64,000 nt of DNA from Aerococcaceae bacterium zg-252 (GTDB taxonomy: Bacteria; Bacillota; Bacilli; Lactobacillales; Aerococcaceae), in assembly GCA_016237705.1 (NCBI GenBank), contig CP066204.1, positions 1,885,001 to 1,949,000 on the forward strand, in the 5' to 3' direction. Under the pieces are notes generated by a model. The model had not been told where the DNA came from and ran no database searches. It saw only the letters and a program-made list of their open reading frames with translations. A program made the position numbers and the translations under genes. Positions 1-6,872 of the stretch are shown one piece after another (positions within the stretch are counted from its first letter, which is position 1; the number at the start of each line of letters is the position of its first letter).

Positions 1-918
1 AGTCGCTTTTGTACTATAACGCACTTCTCCTCCTTTTTGGGCCAATGCGTCATGTAAATTCGTAATCGCTTGAACGCCACCTTCTACATATCCATGCAAA
101 GTTGAAGTTGGCATTGTTTGTAAATGTTCGTACACACCACCAGTAGCTGGATGTGCTAAAATCAATTTCGCTCCATTCTCCATTAGCCAATCTACAACAT
201 GACCAGAGTTTTTAATAACCCTAGATAGTAAAGCTCCGTTCACTTGATAATTTCCCGTTGTTAAATACTGGTTATAATACCAAGCTGGGTCAACTGTTTT
301 TCCTTGTTCTTTTTGTTGTGTTGAGTCCGTTCCAAATAATCCACCAGCCATTGTCCCTTGACCCATTGGACTTGCAGTCATTTCAACTACAACTACTTTT
401 GCTCCTAATTCAGCTGCTCTCAGTGCTGCCGCAGTACCTGATGCTCCCCCACCAACAACGACAATTTGTGTAGAAATTTCTTCATCTTCTCCTGTTTTGA
501 TGACTTCAACTGCTTTTAACGCCTCAACATCGCCACCTGCTTTTGCAACAGCATCTGCTACAGCATCAATAATTGCATTACTTACTTGTGATGCACCTGA
601 AACAACCTCTACACCTAAACTTTGTGACTCTAAAATGTTTGCTGGAATTTTTTCAATCGCACCATTCGCAATTCCGTCTGTCTCATGATGTTCAACCACT
701 TGAATATCCACAATTTTTTCTTCATCTACGGTTACTTCAACTTTCACGACTCCACCATGCCCTTTTGCTTCACCTGTGTATGTTCCAGGTTGATAGGTCG
801 CAGCTTTAACACTAACAACTGATAATGCATGGTTAACATTCGAATAGTTAAACGTTGTTACATTTGCCGCCAATACACTTGCTAAAACTAAACTTGATAG
901 CATTAATCTTTTTTTCAT
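1..918 (-). CDS. FMN-binding / FAD-dependent flavoprotein oxidoreductase (fumarate/urocanate reductase type), 5' part
   Basis: Incomplete gene whose first 306 codons lie in the window and which continues past base 1. The start (ATG, complement of 916-918) follows AAAGGAG. Residues 1 to about 40 form a Sec-type signal peptide (MKKR, then a hydrophobic stretch). Residues ~47-125 resemble an FMN_bind domain, ending in VVSGASQVSNAI, where SGAS corresponds to the S/TGAT site flavinylated by ApbE in this family. From ~155 an FAD-binding Rossmann stretch begins (VVVGGGASGTAAALRAAELG). This is the layout of extracytoplasmic FMN/FAD reductases that reduce fumarate, urocanate or related enoates; the substrate cannot be told from this part. 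A divergent MerR gene follows, and a MerR-type promoter reads into this gene. An ApbE fragment lies at the other end of the window, but the two are far apart. Confidence 0.85.
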   Translation of the reverse strand, partial: MKKRLMLSSLVLASVLAANVTTFNYSNVNHALSVVSVKAATYQPGTYTGEAKGHGGVVKVEVTVDEEKIVDIQVVEHHETDGIANGAIEKIPANILESQSLGVEVVSGASQVSNAIIDAVADAVAKAGGDVEALKAVEVIKTGEDEEISTQIVVVGGGASGTAAALRAAELGAKVVVVEMTASPMGQGTMAGGLFGTDSTQQKEQGKTVDPAWYYNQYLTTGNYQVNGALLSRVIKNSGHVVDWLMENGAKLILAHPATGGVYEHLQTMPTSTLHGYVEGGVQAITNLHDALAQKGGEVRYSTKAT

Positions 919-957
919 TTCTACATCAAACTCCTTTGCTCATCTTTGAACAAATAA

Positions 958-988
958 ATGATAGAGCTAGGTGCTGCACTCAAGTCAA
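958..988 (-). promoter_or_regulatory. MerR-type promoter with 19-bp spacer upstream of the flavoprotein gene
   Basis: Read on the minus strand, the -35 is TTGACT (983-988) and the -10 is TATCAT (958-963), separated by exactly 19 bp. The spacer contains an imperfect dyad centred on GTGCAGCAC. A 19-bp spacer with a dyad between the boxes is the hallmark of promoters that MerR-family activators untwist. The adjacent divergent MerR gene is the obvious candidate regulator (inference). Confidence 0.6.
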
Positions 989-1067
989 GATGATTTTTAT
1001 CTAAATTCATAATATAATATGAGTAAGTATTTTATTTTTTTGAAATAGTTAGGAGTATTTTTAAACG

Positions 1068-1877
1068 ATGAAAGAATTTCAAATTGGTCATTTCGCCAGC
1101 AATCTAGGAGTAACACCCGACTTATTAAAGCATTACGAAAAATTCGATTTAATCCAAAGCAAAAGAAACCAAAAGAATCTATATCGTTTCTACGCATTTT
1201 CTGACTCTCAAAAAATTTTTGATATTAAAACTTTACAAAATTTCGGCTTTTCACTTGCAGAAATCAAATCCATTCAAAATAATTCTATGCAAAACATCTT
1301 AAATATCTACGAACAAAAACGATTGTTAAACGATAACCAATTAACATTACAAACTCGTTTTCAACAAGAATTTAATCAACAAATTGATTGGTTACACAAA
1401 ATTCAAGTAGATTCAAACTACTCAAATTGGTCTATTCAAACCATTGAGCCGTTTTATTTCATGCAACACACCAAAGGCAAGGCATTCACGATACAATCGG
1501 ATGAACACCGACACGCTATTAAAGATTGGATTAATTTATTACCTATAACAAAATCCACTGCTAAATTTCACTATGATACACGTGTCACTCAATATGGTTT
1601 TTCATTAACAGAATCTGAAATTCAAGCTTTCAACTTACTTTGCGATAATTCGTATACGCAATTGATACCCGAACAAAGATGCTTTTTATACGATTTTGTC
1701 ATTCAACCTACTCAACTGAAAAATGAAGATTATTTGACTCACATTTTAGCAGCACCAAAGCAATTGCTCGAATCGTTGAATCTAAGTTTAAATTCTGGAT
1801 ACATCCAAACCTTACTCGTCTTTCGAATTGAACAACAACGCTATAGCTTACAACGACTAATCGTTCCTATACACTAA
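1068..1877 (+). CDS. MerR family transcriptional regulator
   Basis: 269 aa. The N-terminal ~70 residues are a MerR winged helix-turn-helix (FQIGHFASNLGVTPDLLKHY, then ...NLYRFYAFSD, then GFSLAEIKSI), followed by a coiled dimerisation helix and a ~150-residue C-terminal domain that I do not recognise. That C-terminal domain is longer than in metal-sensing MerR proteins, so a small-molecule ligand is more likely. The start follows TTAGGAG with proper spacing. It is divergent from the flavoprotein gene, and a MerR-type promoter lies between them, so control of that gene and probably autoregulation are likely (inference). Confidence 0.85.
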   Translation: MKEFQIGHFASNLGVTPDLLKHYEKFDLIQSKRNQKNLYRFYAFSDSQKIFDIKTLQNFGFSLAEIKSIQNNSMQNILNIYEQKRLLNDNQLTLQTRFQQEFNQQIDWLHKIQVDSNYSNWSIQTIEPFYFMQHTKGKAFTIQSDEHRHAIKDWINLLPITKSTAKFHYDTRVTQYGFSLTESEIQAFNLLCDNSYTQLIPEQRCFLYDFVIQPTQLKNEDYLTHILAAPKQLLESLNLSLNSGYIQTLLVFRIEQQRYSLQRLIVPIH

Positions 1878-1883
1878 ACAAAG

Positions 1884-1934
1884 AAAACAGTGGGTTGAGG
1901 TACAATAAAGGATTACCCAACACCACTGTTTTTA
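1884..1934. terminator. Bidirectional terminator between merR and the FNT transporter
   Basis: Inverted repeat AAAACAGTGG / CCACTGTTTT with a loop of about 28 nt that has further partial pairing (GGGTTG / ACCCAA). Runs of T on both strands serve the convergent genes on either side. Confidence 0.75.
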
Positions 1935-1987
1935 TATCATTAACTTTAACACAGCACCGAAATATTCAACACTGACTACAATGCATA

Positions 1988-2752
1988 TTAATGTCCGTAT
2001 TTATAAGCACCATAATAAAAAGCACTAACAAATATTGCACCACCTGTAACATTTCCACAAAACACTGGAACAAAGTTAATAAATAACTCTCCCCATGTCG
2101 CACCACCTTCGAAAATCGCCGCACCAATGACAAAGAAATTAGCGACACTATGCTGAAATCCAATTGCGACAAATGTCATAACAGGGAACCATGTCGCAAG
2201 AAATTTTCCTGCATCCGTCTTTGCACCGTAAGTCAACCATAACGCTAATCCCACAAACCAATTACAGCCAATACCGGAAATAAATGCTTGCATTGGAGTA
2301 GCAGCAATCTTTGCACCTGCAACGGCTAGCGTTTCATCTAAATAAACACCATTAGCTGTTAGCCCAACAACATGTCCAAAGAAATATGCCACAAACATTG
2401 CACCCACAAAATTAGCTGATGTAATGACAAATAAATTTTTTGCGTAATCAATTGGACGAATTTTCCCGTCAAATAATGCTGCCCCAACAGCCATCATATT
2501 GCCTGTTACTAATTCTCCTCCAGCCAACAAAATAACCATTAGCCCCACCGGAAATACACACGCACCAATAAATGAAGCAAAACTCCCCCACTCGTGCGCC
2601 ACCGAAGAAATAACCCGTATATATGCGAGATACCCTAACGAAATCATAGCACCGCCAACAAAGCCTAATATTAATTTAGCATGCAATGCTTTTTGCGTCT
2701 TTTTATAGCCTATCTCAATTGTTTTTTCCAATATCTCTTCTGGTGTATACAT
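1988..2752 (-). CDS. Formate/nitrite transporter (FNT family)
   Basis: 254 aa pentameric-channel family protein that moves formate, nitrite or related small monovalent anions across the cytoplasmic membrane. Family signatures are visible: GGELVTGNMM in the first half, GIGCNWFVGLALWL and FQHSVANFF in the second half with the conserved central His, and six hydrophobic segments. I place the start at the ATG at 2752: GGAG (2763-2766) is 10 nt away, whereas the GTG nine bases further upstream would sit only 1 nt from it. Length is typical (250-280). The gene is monocistronic between two terminators. The sequence does not decide formate versus nitrite; formate is usual in fermentative Lactobacillales. 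Confidence 0.9.
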   Translation of the reverse strand: MYTPEEILEKTIEIGYKKTQKALHAKLILGFVGGAMISLGYLAYIRVISSVAHEWGSFASFIGACVFPVGLMVILLAGGELVTGNMMAVGAALFDGKIRPIDYAKNLFVITSANFVGAMFVAYFFGHVVGLTANGVYLDETLAVAGAKIAATPMQAFISGIGCNWFVGLALWLTYGAKTDAGKFLATWFPVMTFVAIGFQHSVANFFVIGAAIFEGGATWGELFINFVPVFCGNVTGGAIFVSAFYYGAYKYGH

Positions 2753-2904
2753 TCTTATCACACTCCGTTAACTTTTTCACAATATTTATTATAAAAATAA
2801 TATATTCCATTTTCAATAGCATTCCATAAAATTTTTCACAGAATATCGCAAACCTTCCAAAAATATGCCGAAAAATCCAAAATCCGTCCCCTAGAATCAA
2901 GTTA

Positions 2905-2948
2905 GCAAAAATACGGTATAACACCACCAATGTTATACCGTATTTTGC
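2905..2948 (-). terminator. Terminator downstream of rlmD
   Basis: Nearly perfect 17-bp stem GCAAAAATACGGTATAAC / GTTATACCGTATTTTGC with a 9-nt loop, a few bases after the rlmD stop codon. On the minus strand the distal arm ends in a T-rich stretch. Confidence 0.8.
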
Positions 2949-2956
2949 ATTCAAAT

Positions 2957-4321
2957 TTATTCTTTTACCAATAACGCCACACATTCAATACTCGTCGTTT
3001 GTGGGAATAAATCAACTGGCTGCACATATTGCAATTGATAACCTGCTTCTGCAAATAATTTACAATCTCGTGCACAAGTAGCTGGATTGCAACTAACATA
3101 AACAATGCGTTTAGGTGCTTGCTCAATCGCACTATCAACAAACTGTTTATCCAATCCTTTTCTTGGAGGGTCTACAACAATCACATCAAAATGAACTCCT
3201 GTTTCATTCCATTTTGGCAATACATCTTCTGCTTTTCCAACTTCAAAAGTAACATTTTCAACATAATTATACGCTGCATTTTTATTCGCCATTTCAATCG
3301 CTTGCGGCACCACTTCCATTGCATATACCCGCTTAGCTTGCTGTGCCAACGGCAAAGTAATCGTTCCAATGCCACAATAAGCATCTAGCACTGTTTCCTG
3401 CCCTGTTAAATCAGCTGCTCGAATAGCTTCTTTGTACAGCACTTCTGCTTGTGGTGTATTTACTTGATAGAAAGAATGTGCAGAAATAAAGTATGTATAT
3501 CCTAGCATACGGTCTTGATAGTATTGTTCTCCCAACAATACTCGACTTTTATCTCCCATAATCACATTCGTTTTCTTATCTTGTCGATTCAATACAACTG
3601 ACACAACTTCTGGTATTTGCACCATAATTTCTTTCGCAATTTCCAATTCATTTGGTAATGCAGCACCATTTACAACCAATATAACCATTACTTCGCCTGA
3701 AACATGTCCACGTTTCACGATAATATGCCGAACTTCTCCTGAATGATTTAATTCATTATATGCTGTAATTTTGAATTTTCTTAGGACATTCCGAATAAGT
3801 TGAATCGCTCGGTCAATTTCAGGGTGTTGTATATGAAAATTATTAACTGGAACAAGGTCATGTGTATTTTTTCTAAAAAAGCCGGTTTCTAATTTCCCAT
3901 TAATCTCTCTCACTGGAATTTGCGCCTTATTACGATAGCCCCAAGGGTGTGCCATGCCTAATGTCATACGGACTGGCACTTGTTTAAATCCACCAATCTT
4001 ACGAAATGTATTACGCACTGTTTCTTGCTTAAATGCCAATTGCAAGTCATAACTCATATGCTGTAAAGCCATTGTTCCAATCTGACGTCCGACCACATCA
4101 ATCATCTCTTGACGGTCATAACTCGGATTTTTAATCTCAACTAAACGTACGAAACCAAAATTTTTACCAACTTTCATCACTTTAGCATGAACGATTTCGC
4201 CCGGAATTCCACCTTCCACAAAAAAAGCAAATCCTTCTACACGAACAACCCCTAAGCCTTCAGACGTCAAATCTTCTACCAAACCAACAATTTCTTGATT
4301 CTTTTTAAATAACTGTTTCAT
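2957..4321 (-). CDS. rlmD: 23S rRNA (uracil-C5)-methyltransferase, RlmD/RumA family
   Basis: 454 aa. Uses S-adenosylmethionine to methylate uracil C5 in 23S rRNA (U1939 and/or U747 in this family). Residues ~1-60 form a TRAM RNA-binding domain. The methyltransferase domain shows motif I LDAYCGIGTITLPLA, motif IV VVDPPRKGLD, and the nucleophile motif VYVSCNPATCARD. The Fe-S cysteine cluster that usually precedes LQHxxY in RlmD/RlmCD is absent: the stretch reads VVGRQIGTMALQHMSY with no cysteine. I believe similar loss occurs in some lactobacilli. All catalytic motifs are intact, so activity is expected. The gene stands alone. Confidence 0.92.
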   Translation of the reverse strand: MKQLFKKNQEIVGLVEDLTSEGLGVVRVEGFAFFVEGGIPGEIVHAKVMKVGKNFGFVRLVEIKNPSYDRQEMIDVVGRQIGTMALQHMSYDLQLAFKQETVRNTFRKIGGFKQVPVRMTLGMAHPWGYRNKAQIPVREINGKLETGFFRKNTHDLVPVNNFHIQHPEIDRAIQLIRNVLRKFKITAYNELNHSGEVRHIIVKRGHVSGEVMVILVVNGAALPNELEIAKEIMVQIPEVVSVVLNRQDKKTNVIMGDKSRVLLGEQYYQDRMLGYTYFISAHSFYQVNTPQAEVLYKEAIRAADLTGQETVLDAYCGIGTITLPLAQQAKRVYAMEVVPQAIEMANKNAAYNYVENVTFEVGKAEDVLPKWNETGVHFDVIVVDPPRKGLDKQFVDSAIEQAPKRIVYVSCNPATCARDCKLFAEAGYQLQYVQPVDLFPQTTSIECVALLVKE

Positions 4322-4437
4322 CTACTGTTCCTTCCAACCCATTTTCTCTTATTCAGCATACATTAAAATGCAAGAGATTACCAATATTACAATGCAAAAA
4401 CAAATAAACAAAATTTACTCGCTTTTTTGACGCCGTT

Positions 4438-4449
4438 GTCAAATTTGAC
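4438..4449. promoter_or_regulatory. Palindromic operator candidate upstream of the short peptide genes
   Basis: Perfect 12-bp palindrome GTCAAATTTGAC, overlapping a TTGACA -35 on the plus strand. The longer block TTGTCAAATWTGACATTTT recurs upstream of the ABC exporter (6792-6810). A degenerate copy, GTCAAATTTACA, lies at 4478-4489. A possible -10 is TAGAAT (4499-4504), which lacks a good -35 at normal spacing, as expected for an activator-dependent promoter. I infer an Rgg binding site. Confidence 0.55.
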
Positions 4450-4540
4450 ATTTTTATTTTCTTACGACATTTATCACGTCAAATTTACATCTACAAAGTA
4501 GAATCATACTTGTAAATTCAAATAAGAAAGGAGAAGTATT

Positions 4541-4588
4541 ATGGAAGTCGAAGTAACAGTAACCGTTAAAATCAAAATTAAACCGTAA
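4541..4588 (+). CDS. Candidate 15-residue peptide with alternating polar/hydrophobic residues
   Basis: ATG preceded by AGAAAGGAGAAGTATT, a near-ideal ribosome binding site, encodes MEVEVTVTVKIKIKP and stop. After Met the residues alternate strictly (E-V, E-V, T-V, T-V, K-I, K-I, K-P), giving an amphipathic beta-strand pattern with acidic start and basic end. There is no leader or signal sequence. It lies beside two Rgg regulators, a family that senses short peptides, and behind a palindrome shared with the ABC exporter gene. I infer a leaderless pheromone or secreted peptide. I do not recognise it as a known SHP, XIP or cCF10-type peptide. Such a short reading frame could still be fortuitous. 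Confidence 0.5.
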   Translation: MEVEVTVTVKIKIKP

Positions 4589-4638
4589 TCTTTTTCCAAA
4601 CTCAAAATAACAACTTACAACGAAAGGGGAGAAAGGTT

Positions 4639-4722
4639 TTGAATCTTTGGTTTATATCCATTGAAATCAAATGTCCATTTTTTCAGCATAAAATTATTTC
4701 CCACGCCTTAAAAATTCTATAA
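4639..4722 (+). CDS. Candidate 27-residue peptide, TTG start
   Basis: TTG start seven bases after GGGGAG (within AAAGGGGAGAAAGG), 50 nt downstream of the 15-codon frame and in the same direction. It encodes MNLWFISIEIKCPFFQHKIISHALKIL: hydrophobic start, one Cys, His/Lys-rich end. There is no typical Gly-Gly leader or Sec signal. It could be the second peptide of the locus, matching the presence of two Rgg proteins, or a leader frame. The strong ribosome binding site is the main evidence; no homologue is recognised. Confidence 0.35.
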   Translation: MNLWFISIEIKCPFFQHKIISHALKIL

Positions 4723-4849
4723 TAGTGATAAGGCAAAAAGTCAGATGTTACTATAAATCAAATGAGAACGCCAGTAAATTAGCGTTTTTCATTTGATTTA
4801 TAGCACTTTTTAAACTTTATTACATAACCTGACTTTCTAAATTCTATAG
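4712..4849. repeat. MITE-like or terminator element with a long hairpin
   Basis: A strong hairpin (arms 4751-4771 and 4782-4803, CTATAAATCAAATG / CATTTGATTTATAG plus AACGC / GCGTT) is enclosed by a shorter inverted repeat AAAAGTCAG (4735-4743) / CTGACTTTC (4829-4837). The whole is bounded by direct copies of AAATTCTATA (4712-4721 and 4839-4848). Either it terminates the peptide transcript, or it is a small non-autonomous element with target-like flanking repeats. It separates the peptide genes from the convergent rgg gene. Confidence 0.45.
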
Positions 4850-4946
4850 TGGAACGTTAATACACTCCCCATTCCACAAATAACAACCATTTTGATTAAA
4901 AGAATCAATAAACATCATATAGATGCCTAATACTAAAGTAGTTATA

Positions 4947-5795
4947 TTACAACTCTGTCATCATCGAATTTAATTGACCGACAATCAATGTTGCACCAAT
5001 TAACTCGAAAGACTTAATAATTGTTTGCATATTATCGTAAAAAATTTCTTCCCTATTATCTCTATAATTCAGATAATTAAAAAGAAATTCGGACATCATT
5101 TTATGAAGAATATTGGTTTGAGGACGAGTCGTTACATTTTTTATTTTTTCAATATAATAGTATGCTAAATGGAATTCCTTTTGATAAATACAAATTAAAA
5201 TAAAATTAATTAGAATAGTTAAAATCAGTGCTTGCTTTTCAGAATTCATAATTTCTAAATCTTCTGTCAAAATATTACCTATCATCACTTGATTAGCATC
5301 AACACTATATATTATCATCACATTTGCATACAAAGTTAGCTTAAAGTCGTCCCAATTTTCAAGATTAAAAATCTTATTTTTTATTTCAATTTTATCTTGC
5401 TCAGAAATAGAATCTATATCTTGGTTAATTATTGCCATTACTATCTTTAACAAAAACATTAAAATTTGTTGTTCCTTATTCGGAAGTTTCGATACACAAA
5501 TTTGATTTTTTAACCTATTTAAAGCATCAGTATCCATAGCATTATAAGCTTGCGTTATTTCTCGTACCCGTCTGTTAAATTCTAATACTTTATCATTTTT
5601 ATGATACTTTTCATAAAATGACATCAATTTAATTCCATGTAAGTCCAAAATCTCAAACAAATCTTCAGCTGAAATGCGATGATATCCCTTTTCAACCTTA
5701 GAATAATAGGAAGTCGTTAAAACATTTGCTGCCATTTCTTGCTGCGTTAAACCTAAAGAACGCCGATAACTTCTTAAAACTTCTCCTATTTCCAT
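4947..5795 (-). CDS. Rgg-family (RRNPP) transcriptional regulator, copy 1
   Basis: 282 aa. Residues 1-65 are an XRE-type helix-turn-helix typical of Rgg/GadR/MutR proteins (MEIGEVLRSYRRSLGLTQQE, then TTSYYSKVEKGYHRISAEDL). The rest is all-helical and corresponds to the TPR-like peptide-binding domain. Rgg proteins bind short intracellular pheromones and activate or repress adjacent promoters. Start ATG follows AGGAGAGAG. The neighbouring copy has the same length; the first 194 bases differ at a single position while the C-terminal parts are only roughly half identical. The two therefore probably read the same DNA site but different ligands (inference). The gene is convergent with the peptide reading frames. 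Confidence 0.85.
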   Translation of the reverse strand: MEIGEVLRSYRRSLGLTQQEMAANVLTTSYYSKVEKGYHRISAEDLFEILDLHGIKLMSFYEKYHKNDKVLEFNRRVREITQAYNAMDTDALNRLKNQICVSKLPNKEQQILMFLLKIVMAIINQDIDSISEQDKIEIKNKIFNLENWDDFKLTLYANVMIIYSVDANQVMIGNILTEDLEIMNSEKQALILTILINFILICIYQKEFHLAYYYIEKIKNVTTRPQTNILHKMMSEFLFNYLNYRDNREEIFYDNMQTIIKSFELIGATLIVGQLNSMMTEL

Positions 5796-5845
5796 ACTCT
5801 CTCCTGTTCTAGCTCATTCAGATTAGTTTTTTGCACTTATACCCT
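5796..5845. repeat. Duplicated leader upstream of rgg copy 1 (matches 6728-6772)
   Basis: The segment with CTCTCTCCTGTTCTAGCTCATTC and GCACTT is nearly the same as the leader of the second rgg gene. The duplication that produced the pair therefore included the ribosome binding site and part of the 5' untranslated region. Confidence 0.65.
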
Positions 5846-5878
5846 TAAATTCAAAGAACCACCTAATTTATTAACCGT

Positions 5879-6727
5879 TTACAATCCATGAAACATCGAC
5901 TTTAACTGTTCTACAACTGATGTTGCATCAATCAACTCGAATGAGGTAATGATATGCATCATATTTTCATAAAAAACAGTTTCCTTTTTCTCTTTATATT
6001 CTAAAAAATTATGATAAAACTCATTCATTAATTTGTGCACTACATTTATTTGTGGACGAGTCGTCACAGATTTTATCTTTTTGATATAATAACGTGCTAA
6101 ATTATACTCTTTATTATAAAAACAAATCATTATAAAGTTTATTAAAATAGATAAAACCTTAGCTTGTTTAGCTGAACTCATCTTTTCCAAATCTTCTAAT
6201 AAAATACTCCCTATCATCGACTGATTAGCTTCAATATCATATATAACCATTATATTGGCATATAAAGATAACTTATATTCGCTCCAATTTTCTAAATCAA
6301 AAATTTTATTTTTCATCTCGATTTTATCTTGTTCCGAAATGGAATCAAAATCTTGACTTATCATCGCACTAAATGCCTTTAATAAAAAACGCAATCGCTG
6401 TTGCTCATCTTTTGATAGTTTGCTCTGCAACAATTTGTTTTCTACATCATCTAATAAATTACTATCCAACTTATAATACGCTTGGAATAATTGATGCATC
6501 AGTCGATTATATTGCGATTCATTCTTATTTTCCTGATACTTTTCATAAAATGACATCAATTTAATTCCATGTAAGTCCAAAATCTCAAACAAATCTTCAG
6601 CTGAAATGCGATGATATCCCTTTTCAACCTTAGAATAATAGGAAGTCGTTAAAATATTTGCTGCCATTTCTTGCTGCGTTAAACCTAAAGAACGCCGATA
6701 ACTTCTTAAAACTTCTCCTATTTCCAT
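5879..6727 (-). CDS. Rgg-family (RRNPP) transcriptional regulator, copy 2
   Basis: 282 aa, same domain order as copy 1: HTH at residues 1-65 with one substitution (MAANIL instead of MAANVL), then a diverged TPR-like helical domain ending in FELIDATSVVEQLKSM. I place the start at MEIGEV (6727), because AGGAGAGAGATT precedes it; an ATG 24 bases further upstream has no good site and precedes the ribosome binding site. It is divergent from the ABC exporter; the palindrome GTCAAATATGAC between them contains a TTGACA on this gene's strand, so autoregulation is plausible. Paired Rgg proteins with a shared DNA site are known in streptococci, where one activates and one represses; that model is inference here. 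Confidence 0.85.
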   Translation of the reverse strand: MEIGEVLRSYRRSLGLTQQEMAANILTTSYYSKVEKGYHRISAEDLFEILDLHGIKLMSFYEKYQENKNESQYNRLMHQLFQAYYKLDSNLLDDVENKLLQSKLSKDEQQRLRFLLKAFSAMISQDFDSISEQDKIEMKNKIFDLENWSEYKLSLYANIMVIYDIEANQSMIGSILLEDLEKMSSAKQAKVLSILINFIMICFYNKEYNLARYYIKKIKSVTTRPQINVVHKLMNEFYHNFLEYKEKKETVFYENMMHIITSFELIDATSVVEQLKSMFHGL

Positions 6728-6793
6728 AATCTCTCTCCTATTCTGGCTCATTCAGATTGACTTTTGCACTTCGCATTAACTCTTCTTCATTTT

Positions 6794-6805
6794 GTCAAAT
6801 ATGAC
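6794..6805. promoter_or_regulatory. Palindromic operator candidate upstream of the ABC exporter
   Basis: GTCAAATATGAC, inside the 19-base block TTGTCAAATWTGACATTTT that also precedes the short peptide genes. On the plus strand a TATATTATTATAA stretch (6831-6843) supplies the -10 of the exporter gene. The half-site TTGACA on the minus strand could serve the divergent rgg. Confidence 0.6.
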
Positions 6806-6872
6806 ATTTTGGCCCTGTTTTTCAAAAGTATATATTATTATAAATTTAAAATCAACGAAATGAGGAATACGA

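Noticed and set aside
2762-2904. Separate small gene upstream of the FNT transporter on the minus strand
   Set aside because: The open frame has no ribosome binding site and overlaps the rlmD terminator; it reads as AT-rich leader sequence.
4438-4473. Ordinary constitutive promoter built on TTGACA at 4445-4450
   Set aside because: The hexamer 17 bp downstream is CATTTA, a poor -10. The TTGACA lies inside a palindrome shared with another promoter, so a regulator site is a better reading, though promoter overlap is possible.
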